Below, in pieces: positions 7,100-13,249 of a stretch of DNA of 13,249 nt (the stretch's first letter is position 1; every line of letters begins with the position of its first letter). Location of the stretch: NCBI GenBank assembly GCA_902796455.1, contig CADBPH010000180.1:1-13249 (forward strand), given 5' to 3'. The notes beneath the pieces are model-generated. The model was not told the origin of the DNA, ran no database searches, and was given only the letters and a program-made list of their open reading frames with translations. The translations under genes and the position numbers were made by a program. The DNA comes from an uncultured Bacteroidia bacterium. GTDB taxonomy: Bacteria; Bacteroidota; Bacteroidia; Bacteroidales; UBA932.

Positions 7100-8449
7100 A
7101 TGAAACTTTGGGATAAAGGAATACAAGAGGATGTCCGGATCGACCGCTTTACCGTCGGACGCGACCGCGAACTCGACCTGCAACTGGCCCCGTACGATGT
7201 GCTGGGGACGATGGCCCATATCACGATGCTCTCCCGGACCGGCCTGCTGCCCCGGGAAGATCTGGCCCCTTTGCTGCGGGAACTTCGGAAGATCTACGAC
7301 AGCGCCGTCGCCGGGGATTTCGTCATCGGAGAAGACATCGAGGACGTCCACTCCCAGGTGGAGAACATGTTGACCGAAGCCCTGGGCGACCTGGGCCGGA
7401 AAGTCCACACCGCCCGCTCCCGGAATGACCAGATCCTCGTGGATATCAATTTGTTCACCCGCGCCCGGATCGAGCGTACCGTGGGCAAAGTGAAGCGCCT
7501 TTTCGAGACCTTGCAGGCATGCTCCGAGCGGTACAAGGATGTCCTGATGCCCGGGTATACCCACCTGCAGGTGGCCATGCCTTCTTCCTTCGGACTCTGG
7601 TTCGGGGCTTATGCCGAGAGCCTGGCCGATGACCTGACGCTGCTGGGCGCAGTCTGGGATGTGGTCAATTGCAATCCCTTGGGCTCCGCGGCCGGGTATG
7701 GTTCCTCGATGCCCATCGACCGTTCGCTGACGACCCGTCTGCTGGGCTTCGCCGACCTGGATTACAATGTCGTCTACGCGCAAATGTGCCGGGGCCGGCT
7801 CGAGCGGATGGTGGCCCAGGCCTATGCCGGCATCGCGGAAACGTTGGGCCGGCTGGCCGCAGATGCCTGCTTGTACAACAGCCAGAATTTCGGCTTCCTC
7901 CGTTTGCCGGATTCGATGACGACCGGCTCCAGCATCATGCCGCACAAGAAGAATCCGGATGTCTTCGAATTGATCCGGTCCCATTGCAACCGCCTGCAGG
8001 GGATTGCCCCGACCATCCGCATGATGACCGGCAACCTGCCGTCTGGCTATTTCCGTGACATGCAGCTGATTAAGGAAGTTTACCTGCCGCTCTTCGACGA
8101 AACGGATGATCTCCTGGATATCGCCGCCTATGCGCTGGAAGGCGTTACGGTCCGGCAGGATATCATGGACGATCCGCGTTACCGCCTGGCTTTCAGCGTG
8201 GAAAAAGTCAATGCCAAAGTGCTGGCCGGCGTCCCGTTCCGCGAGGCATACCGGCAAGTGGGCCGGGAGATCATGGACGGACAGTTCACCTGGGAGGGGG
8301 CGCTCTCCCATACGCACGAGGGCTCTATCGGGAACCTGTGCAATCCGCAAATTGCCGCCAAGTTCCGGAAGGCGCTGGACCGTTTCACTTTTGGCCCTGT
8401 GAATGAGGCCCTCCAGGCCTTGCTGGACAGCGCCGGAAAACCTTCCTGA
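7100..8449 (+). CDS. argH: Argininosuccinate lyase
   Basis: A 449-residue lyase of the fumarase/aspartase superfamily that splits argininosuccinate into arginine and fumarate, the last step of the pathway. Seen: EDVHSQVENML (residues 81-91), HTARSRNDQI (103-112), GYTHLQVAMP (152-161) with His155 as the probable catalytic acid, and the superfamily signature GSSIMPHKKNPD (276-287) in the mobile loop with the catalytic serine. Length is slightly shorter than most ArgH (about 455-465), and the N-terminus lacks the usual start resembling WGGRF; MKLWDKGI appears to be its counterpart. The ATG at 7100 lies 11 bases after argE with no clear ribosome-binding site. It is the last gene of the arginine operon; a 94-base gap with a new promoter follows. 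Confidence 0.95.
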   Translation: MKLWDKGIQEDVRIDRFTVGRDRELDLQLAPYDVLGTMAHITMLSRTGLLPREDLAPLLRELRKIYDSAVAGDFVIGEDIEDVHSQVENMLTEALGDLGRKVHTARSRNDQILVDINLFTRARIERTVGKVKRLFETLQACSERYKDVLMPGYTHLQVAMPSSFGLWFGAYAESLADDLTLLGAVWDVVNCNPLGSAAGYGSSMPIDRSLTTRLLGFADLDYNVVYAQMCRGRLERMVAQAYAGIAETLGRLAADACLYNSQNFGFLRLPDSMTTGSSIMPHKKNPDVFELIRSHCNRLQGIAPTIRMMTGNLPSGYFRDMQLIKEVYLPLFDETDDLLDIAAYALEGVTVRQDIMDDPRYRLAFSVEKVNAKVLAGVPFREAYRQVGREIMDGQFTWEGALSHTHEGSIGNLCNPQIAAKFRKALDRFTFGPVNEALQALLDSAGKPS

Positions 8450-8501
8450 AAGCGTTTTTCGGATTCAGGCAAGTAAAGCGGTTCTTTTCCGAAATATTGT
8501 T

Positions 8502-8509
8502 TATCTTTG
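8502..8509 (+). promoter_or_regulatory. Bacteroidetes-type promoter, -7 element TATCTTTG
   Basis: TATCTTTG fits the -7 consensus TAnnTTTG of the Bacteroidetes primary sigma factor exactly. It lies in the largest gene-free gap of the window, 34 bases before the start codon at 8544. The expected -33 TTTG about 20 bases upstream is poor (GGTTC at 8480-8484), so it may be moderate in strength. Transcription should start near 8514-8517, at the foot of the hairpin described next. Confidence 0.6.
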
Positions 8510-8513
8510 CATA

Positions 8514-8537
8514 ATGGGGAGTACGGCAATTCCCCAT
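8514..8537 (+). promoter_or_regulatory. Hairpin in the 5' leader, just before the start codon
   Basis: ATGGGGA (8514-8520) and TCCCCAT (8531-8537) are perfect inverted repeats; one G-U and one A-U pair extend the stem to 9 pairs (8514-8522 with 8529-8537), closing a 6-base loop, ACGGCA. It begins close to the predicted transcription start and ends 6 bases before the ATG at 8544, filling the place of a ribosome-binding site. There is no T-run, so it is not a factor-independent terminator. Likely effects, by inference, are 5'-end protection of the mRNA or control of translation start. Confidence 0.55.
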
Positions 8538-8543
8538 GATTAG

Positions 8544-10817
8544 ATGAACAGGAAAACCCTCATACTCTGTATCGCAGCCCTGGCCTTGCTGACTGCCCTC
8601 GTGGCCGTTGCCGTCGCCAATCTCTTTTCCGGAAAGGATTCCCAAACTCCGGAACCGGTGGCTGTCCAGAAAGAGGACGTGACCGGATATCCGCTCCTGG
8701 AGGCGGTTCCGTCCGATGCGGCGATGCTGTTCTGCAGTGCGTCGCTCAAAGACGCGGTGTCGGTGCTGACCGACAGCACGCATGCGGTCGGCTCACTTTT
8801 CCGCGGCACGGGGAACAGCCGTTTCCCGGAATTCCTCGCCCGGTTGCAGGAAACAGCGTTGCGCAACGTTCCTGCCATTGTTTCCGTTCATTACAGCGGT
8901 GAAATGGTGCCGCTGCTGCTGTTCACGGCTTCGGATGCGCCGGCGGATACGAGTGCCGTCGCCCGCGCCGTCAAGGCAGCAGCAGACTCCTGCGGCCTGT
9001 CTTCGGCAATCTTGGACGGCAGCACCTATGCTCCTGTCTCTTCCCGTTTGCATAAAAAGACCCTGATGCTGGTTTCCCCGTCCGAGGCGCTGCTGACTTC
9101 TTCGCGGTCGCATCTCCAGGGGGGCATGTCCGTCTTGGACAAGGAAGGGTTCCCGGGAGCGGCTGCCGCCATGCAGGGGAAGGACGCCCTCTTCTTCAAC
9201 CATGACTATGCCGGCAAATTTTTCCAGAAATACATGGGAAGGGGTTACGCAGGCGTGTCGGACTTTTTCTCGCACCTGACCCGTTGGACCGCCCTGGCCA
9301 TTTCCGGCATTTCCGCCAAGGCGCTGGAACTGTCCGGAACGGTCTCCCATTCCGCTTCTCCTGCTCTTTTCATGGACGTGTTCGCCCGGACCCGGGGCGG
9401 GGACAGCAAGATGGCGGATATCCTCCCGGCTACGACGGTTTTCGCCCTCAGCCTGCCTTTGCAGGATGTTACGGCTTACCGGGCCCGATACCAGGAATAC
9501 ATCGATGCGACGCGGCACCTGGACGGCTACCAGCGGGAAAGCGCCGCGTTGGGGAAGGCCGTCGGTCTAACCCCGGATAAGTGGGTTGAATCATTGGATA
9601 TCAAGGAAATCGTCCGCGCTTCCTATACCGGGGAGTCCGGCGTATATGATGTATTGCTGATCCGTCCGGGCAAGGCGGATCCCGACGTGTTGCTCCGGGG
9701 GACCGGACTGACGACGTTGCGGGGTTACAAGCCTGCTGTATTGCCTTATGCCTACGCCGGGTTCGCCGGTCTCGAATTCGGCGGTTTCTTCTCCCTTCCG
9801 GAGGAAACGGTCTTCACTTGGGTGAAAGACTGGATGGTGATCGGCACGGAAAAGGCTGTCGCGCCCTTCGCCCTCGGGACAACGCATCCGCTCCGGACCT
9901 TCCTTTCGGATGCTTCCGTGGCCGCCCGCATGCCTGAAAAAGGGCAGGGGATGGTATTGTATTTCTCTCTGACAGAGAATCCTCCGCTCCTGGATCGGCT
10001 CTTTTCGCCGGCTTTGTCCCGGGAGTTGCGCCATACGGCGGCGGGAATCAGTTTTGAACCGGTCTTTGTGGGCGTGCACGGCAAGGCGGTGGACGTCACT
10101 TCCTGCCGGGTCACCGCAACCCGCAGCCTGGATCCGGTGGTCATCGAAAGGGATACCGTCGTGGTCGTTCCCAAAGGGCCGTTCAAGGTTACCAACAGCG
10201 GAACGGGCAAGGTCAATCTCCTTTCACAGAGCGCGAACGGAGCCCTTTCCCTGCGGGAAGAAGGCGGAAAGGGAATCTGGAGCGTCCCGTTCTCTTCGCC
10301 GTTGTGCGGAGCGGTCGCGACCATCGATTATTATGGGAACGGGAAGTTGCAGTTCCTCTTTGCCTCCAAGGACAAGTTGTACCTGCTGGACAGGCTGGGC
10401 CGCTTTGTCAGTCCTTTCCCCGTCTCGCTGGGCAAAGAAGTGCTCCTGGGGCCTGCAGCGTATGATTTCACGGGGGCGCACGGCTACACCGCCGTCGTCC
10501 TGCACACGGACAATACGGTCGGAATGTATGACCTGCATGGCCGTATTCCCGATTTCTGGGAAGGAATCTCGCTGAAAGAAACGATCAAATGCCTGCCGGA
10601 ACTCCTGGAGGTCCGCGGCAAGAAATACTGGGTGGTCCGGACGTCCATCCAGACCCTGATTTATCCGTTCGGGGGCGGAGAACCGCTGACCCGCGCGGAA
10701 GGGGACAAGATGATCCGTCCGGATTCGCCCGTCCAGGCCGGCGAAAACGGCGCTGTTACCGTGACTTGCCTGGATGGAAAGCAAAGGAAAATCAAATTGC
10801 AAACAAATAAGGAATAA
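8544..10817 (+). CDS. Uncharacterised membrane-anchored protein with beta-propeller-like C-terminus
   Basis: I do not recognise a characterised function. The 757-residue product starts MNRKT followed by one hydrophobic segment (about residues 6-27) with no lipobox, suggesting an inner-membrane anchor with the rest in the periplasm. Residues about 50-530 form a long alpha/beta region (YPLLEAVPSDAAMLFC, then DILPATTVFALSLPL near 300) reminiscent of DUF3352-type proteins of Bacteroidetes. From about 547 there are four or five beta-rich repeats of roughly 45 residues, each with a core like KLYLLDRLGRFVSPFPV or TVGMYDLHGRIPDFWEG, as in PQQ/quinoprotein-like propeller blades. Four cysteines or more are scattered without a pattern. 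It has its own promoter and hairpin upstream, and its stop is 4 bases before the acyl-CoA synthetase gene. A surface or envelope scaffold role is possible, but no function can be read. Confidence 0.85.
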   Translation: MNRKTLILCIAALALLTALVAVAVANLFSGKDSQTPEPVAVQKEDVTGYPLLEAVPSDAAMLFCSASLKDAVSVLTDSTHAVGSLFRGTGNSRFPEFLARLQETALRNVPAIVSVHYSGEMVPLLLFTASDAPADTSAVARAVKAAADSCGLSSAILDGSTYAPVSSRLHKKTLMLVSPSEALLTSSRSHLQGGMSVLDKEGFPGAAAAMQGKDALFFNHDYAGKFFQKYMGRGYAGVSDFFSHLTRWTALAISGISAKALELSGTVSHSASPALFMDVFARTRGGDSKMADILPATTVFALSLPLQDVTAYRARYQEYIDATRHLDGYQRESAALGKAVGLTPDKWVESLDIKEIVRASYTGESGVYDVLLIRPGKADPDVLLRGTGLTTLRGYKPAVLPYAYAGFAGLEFGGFFSLPEETVFTWVKDWMVIGTEKAVAPFALGTTHPLRTFLSDASVAARMPEKGQGMVLYFSLTENPPLLDRLFSPALSRELRHTAAGISFEPVFVGVHGKAVDVTSCRVTATRSLDPVVIERDTVVVVPKGPFKVTNSGTGKVNLLSQSANGALSLREEGGKGIWSVPFSSPLCGAVATIDYYGNGKLQFLFASKDKLYLLDRLGRFVSPFPVSLGKEVLLGPAAYDFTGAHGYTAVVLHTDNTVGMYDLHGRIPDFWEGISLKETIKCLPELLEVRGKKYWVVRTSIQTLIYPFGGGEPLTRAEGDKMIRPDSPVQAGENGAVTVTCLDGKQRKIKLQTNKE
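10809..10813 (+). promoter_or_regulatory. Ribosome-binding site of the acyl-CoA synthetase gene
   Basis: AAGGA, 8 bases before the ATG at 10822, sits in the last codons of the preceding gene. It supports the start at 10822 over the in-frame ATG at 10774, whose extra 16 residues overlap the upstream gene and have no family similarity. Confidence 0.6.
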
Positions 10818-10821
10818 TGAT

Positions 10822-12480
10822 ATGGAATTCCAATCTGTAAACAAACTTTTAGAGAAAAGCTTCAAGGAACACTGGGACCGCCCGGCCCTGTCCAATTATC
10901 AGGGTGCTACCCTGTCTTACCGGGATGTCGCCCGCCGGATTGCCAAACTGCATATTGCTTTCGAGCAATGCGGGCTCAAGCGGGGCGACAAAGTGGCCAT
11001 CTGCTCGCGCAACCAGGCCAACTGGGGCGTCAGCTTCCTGGCGGCCATGACCTATGGTGCCGTTCCTGTCCCCATTCTGCATGAATTCAAGCCCGGAAAT
11101 ATCCATTATCTGGTCAATCACAGCGAAGCGCGTGTCCTTTTCGTGGACGACGTGATCTGGGAAGGCCTCAGCCCGGAGGAAATGCCCGGTTTGTCCGTTG
11201 TGGTGCAGATCAATACGTTCAAGTTCCTCTATGCGGTTTCGGAGGACCTGTGGAATGTGCGGGAGCACTTGAATGAGAGCTTCGGCAAGAAATACCCCAA
11301 TTATTTCGGCCCCGAAGACATGGATTACTACTGCGACTCGGCGGATGAGCTGGCCTTGATCAATTATACGTCAGGTACTTCCGGATTCTCCAAGGGCGTG
11401 ATGATTCCGTACCGGGCCCTCCTGTCGAATATCGAGTTTTCCAGGGATGCGGAGAGCCACATGAACGACCATTCCGAGGTGGTGGCGATGCTGCCGTCCG
11501 CCCATATGTACGGGATGATGTTCGAATTCCTCTTTGAGATGACCATCGGCGCGCACGTGCAGTTCCTGACCCGTGTCCCGAGCCCCAAGGTCATCACGCA
11601 GGCCTTTTCCGAGGTCCATCCGAGTGTCATCATCGCCGTTCCGCTGGTCATCGAGAAAATCTACAAGTCCAAGCTGAAACCGATTATCGACCGCAACCGC
11701 ATGTTCATGAATCTGCCTGTGTTGGACAAGGTTATCCAGAAGAAATTCTGTACGGAACTGGTGCATACCTTTGGCGGGAACTTCGAGGAGGTCATCCTCG
11801 GCGGCGCCGCATTCAATCCGGAGGTGGAGGAATTCTTCCATACCATCGGCTTCCCGTATACCGTCGGTTACGGCATGACGGAATGTGCGCCGATCATTGC
11901 CTATGCCCACTGGAACAAGACCAAATTGGGCTCTTGCGGGAAAGCGGCCATGAACATGCAGATCCGGATCGATTCTCCGGATCCGGCCCGCGTGCCTGGC
12001 GAAGTGCAGGTCAAAGGGGCCAATGTTTTCCTGGGCTATTACAAGAATCCGGAAGCGACGGCCAATTCCTTCACCGAGGACGGCTGGTTCCGTACCGGTG
12101 ACATGGGTGTGATGGACGAAGACGGCTACCTCTTCCTACGCGGCCGTTCCAAGTGCATGATCCTTGGACCTTCGGGCCAGAACATCTACCCCGAAGAACT
12201 CGAGGCCGTGATCAACAACGTGGCTTATGTCGTGGATTCGCTGGTCATCGAAGATGACGACAGCCTGGTTGCCCTGGTCTACCTGGACTATCATCAGGGC
12301 GAGCTGGACGGCCTGAGCCGCAGCGCATTGGAGGCGCGGATCACCAACGCCTTGCCGGAAATCAACAAGGAAATTCCGAATTACGCGAAAATCAAGAAAG
12401 TGGAGTTCATGCCGGAAGATTTCGAACGGACGCCCAAGCGCAGCATCAAACGCTATTTGTATCAGAGAAACGGGAAATAA
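10822..12480 (+). CDS. AMP-forming long-chain fatty acid-CoA ligase (AMP-binding family)
   Basis: A 552-residue cytoplasmic or membrane-associated adenylating enzyme that activates a fatty acid through an acyl-AMP to acyl-CoA. Adenylation motifs in order: YTSGTSGFSKGVM (residues 182-194, phosphate loop), a region with PSAHMYGMMFE (225-235), VILGGAAFNPEVEEF (324-338), GYGMTECAP (349-357), GWFRTGDMG (421-429), RGRSKCMILGPSGQNIYPEE (440-459), and a C-terminal lysine-rich end TPKRSIKRYLY (537-547) that includes the acid-activating lysine. The NIYPEELE form and overall length fit long-chain FadD-like ligases of Bacteroidetes. An acyl-ACP synthetase or another carboxylic acid ligase cannot be excluded. 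No beta-oxidation genes are nearby, so a role in phospholipid or lipid recycling is at least as likely as fatty acid degradation. Confidence 0.88.
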   Translation: MEFQSVNKLLEKSFKEHWDRPALSNYQGATLSYRDVARRIAKLHIAFEQCGLKRGDKVAICSRNQANWGVSFLAAMTYGAVPVPILHEFKPGNIHYLVNHSEARVLFVDDVIWEGLSPEEMPGLSVVVQINTFKFLYAVSEDLWNVREHLNESFGKKYPNYFGPEDMDYYCDSADELALINYTSGTSGFSKGVMIPYRALLSNIEFSRDAESHMNDHSEVVAMLPSAHMYGMMFEFLFEMTIGAHVQFLTRVPSPKVITQAFSEVHPSVIIAVPLVIEKIYKSKLKPIIDRNRMFMNLPVLDKVIQKKFCTELVHTFGGNFEEVILGGAAFNPEVEEFFHTIGFPYTVGYGMTECAPIIAYAHWNKTKLGSCGKAAMNMQIRIDSPDPARVPGEVQVKGANVFLGYYKNPEATANSFTEDGWFRTGDMGVMDEDGYLFLRGRSKCMILGPSGQNIYPEELEAVINNVAYVVDSLVIEDDDSLVALVYLDYHQGELDGLSRSALEARITNALPEINKEIPNYAKIKKVEFMPEDFERTPKRSIKRYLYQRNGK

Positions 12481-12483
12481 ACC

Positions 12484-12888
12484 ATGGAGAAATTCGATCG
12501 CAGTTACTTGGACATGGCCTCGATCTGGGCCCGGAATTCCTATTGCAAACGCCGTCAGGTGGGAGCCTTGCTCGTGAAAGATAAAATGATCATTTCCGAC
12601 GGCTACAACGGGACCCCGTCGGGATTCGAGAACATCTGCGAGGACGAGAATGGGGTGACGAAGCCCTATGTCCTTCATGCCGAGGCGAATGCCATTTCCA
12701 AGGTTGCCAAATCGGGGAACAGCAGCGAGGGAGCCACGCTCTTTGTTACGGCCTCTCCCTGCCTGGAATGTTCCAAACTGATTATCCAGGCCGGAATCCG
12801 GCGGGTCGTGTACCGGGATGAGTACCGCCTGACGGACGGAGTGGACCTGCTCCGAAAGGCCGGAATCGAGGTAGAGAGGGTAGACTGA
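12484..12888 (+). CDS. Deoxycytidylate (dCMP) deaminase
   Basis: A 134-residue zinc-dependent deaminase that converts dCMP to dUMP, supplying thymidylate synthase. Zinc ligands are His65 in HAEANAI (Glu67 is the proton shuttle) and Cys93/Cys96 in SPCLECSKLI. The segment YNGTPSGFE (41-49) is the nucleotide-contacting loop seen in dCMP deaminases (ComEB type) and argues against cytidine, guanine or tRNA adenosine deaminases. Length is a little shorter than typical (about 140-180), without the long insertions of phage and eukaryotic forms; allosteric dCTP/dTTP control cannot be judged from the sequence. It starts 3 bases after the acyl-CoA synthetase stop and its TGA shares its last base with the next gene's ATG. 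Confidence 0.93.
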   Translation: MEKFDRSYLDMASIWARNSYCKRRQVGALLVKDKMIISDGYNGTPSGFENICEDENGVTKPYVLHAEANAISKVAKSGNSSEGATLFVTASPCLECSKLIIQAGIRRVVYRDEYRLTDGVDLLRKAGIEVERVD

Positions 12889-13249
12889 TGAAAAAATGGG
12901 ATAAATCCGGTTCCTATGCGGCTTTGCTGGGAATCGTGCTGGGCGTGGTGCTGACCCTCACGGTGGGCAGTATCATGCGGGATATCCGGGGGCATAAAAT
13001 CCGGGCGAATTACTCCAATTGGGCGAAACTCAACCTGATCCTGGAAGAGGTCCGCAAGAATTATGTGGATACGGTGGACGTCAAGTCGCTCACCGATGCC
13101 GCCGTCGTGGCCGCCTTGGCCGAACTGGACCCGCATTCGATTTACCTGCCGCCGGTAGAACTGGTGGAATCGGAGACGGAACTGGCCGGGAATTTCGACG
13201 GGATCGGAATTCAGTTCAATGTGCCCAATGATACGGCGATTGTGCTGGA
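12888..13249 (+). CDS. S41-family C-terminal processing peptidase, N-terminal part (cut by window end)
   Basis: The frame runs from ATG at 12888 through the last base without a stop, giving 120 residues of a longer protein. It has a short basic start (MKKWDK), a hydrophobic segment at about residues 8-29 that would act as a signal anchor, then a helical region with KNYVDTVDV (58-66), the LDPHSIYLPP motif (80-89) and GNFDGIGIQF (101-110), which introduces the PDZ domain in Ctp/Prc proteases. The Ser-Lys catalytic core lies beyond the window. The family cleaves C-termini of periplasmic or envelope proteins; in Bacteroidetes several paralogues exist and the target is not known. A GAGAGG stretch about 7 bases before the ATG is a usable ribosome-binding site, and the 1-base overlap with the dCMP deaminase stop suggests coupling. 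Confidence 0.88.
   Translation, partial: MKKWDKSGSYAALLGIVLGVVLTLTVGSIMRDIRGHKIRANYSNWAKLNLILEEVRKNYVDTVDVKSLTDAAVVAALAELDPHSIYLPPVELVESETELAGNFDGIGIQFNVPNDTAIVL

Noticed and set aside
8433..8469. Possible terminator at the end of argH: stem 8433-8440 with 8455-8462 and an alternative CCTGAA/TTCAGG pair (8445-8450 with 8464-8469)
   Set aside because: The two stems exclude each other, loops are 13-14 bases, the first lies mostly in argH, and no T-run follows either. I cannot support it as a terminator.
1..13249. Recurrent CTGACCCGG words across several genes, considered as a possible uptake or recombination motif
   Set aside because: In most cases they encode Leu-Thr-Arg in frame and reflect preferred codons; they show no regular spacing or intergenic position.

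Overview
The window looks like chromosomal DNA from a GC-rich member of the Bacteroidales, perhaps an Alistipes-like or uncultured gut or rumen lineage. Three things point there. The carbamoyltransferase closely resembles the N-succinylornithine transcarbamylase of Bacteroides fragilis. The only clear promoter has the Bacteroidetes -7 form TAnnTTTG. The gene pairing at the right end (dCMP deaminase followed by an S41 processing peptidase) is one I associate with this order. Everything is on the + strand and gene-dense. I see no RNA gene, mobile element, CRISPR array or gene-free stretch over 300 bases.

Bases 1-8449 hold a compact arginine biosynthesis operon: the 3' end of argR, a GNAT acyltransferase, argG, argC, argD, argF', argB, argE and argH. 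Junctions are short (0-22 bases) or overlapping (ATGA at argG/argC and argF'/argB). This is the acylated-carbamoylation version of the pathway. Glutamate is acylated, probably by the GNAT protein; ArgB, ArgC and ArgD make N-acylornithine; ArgF' carbamoylates it while still acylated; ArgE removes the acyl group to give citrulline; ArgG and ArgH finish arginine. Pro90 in ArgF' says the acyl group is succinyl, not acetyl. Classical ornithine transcarbamylase, argA and argJ are absent from the window, as are the carbamoyl-phosphate synthase genes.

Bases 8450-8543 are the longest gap. They carry a probable promoter and a strong hairpin at the expected 5' end of the next transcript. This starts a second transcription unit (8544 to the window end): an unrecognised membrane-anchored protein with a beta-propeller-like C-terminus, an AMP-forming acyl-CoA synthetase, a dCMP deaminase, and the N-terminal part of an S41 C-terminal processing peptidase cut off by the window edge. 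These four are tightly packed but not obviously one pathway; they look like envelope and housekeeping functions.

I found no wholly new system. The points most worth following are the GNAT protein with its cysteine cluster as first enzyme of the succinyl-arginine pathway, the sequence-readable succinyl specificity of ArgF', the 5' hairpin at 8514-8537, and the uncharacterised 757-residue protein.
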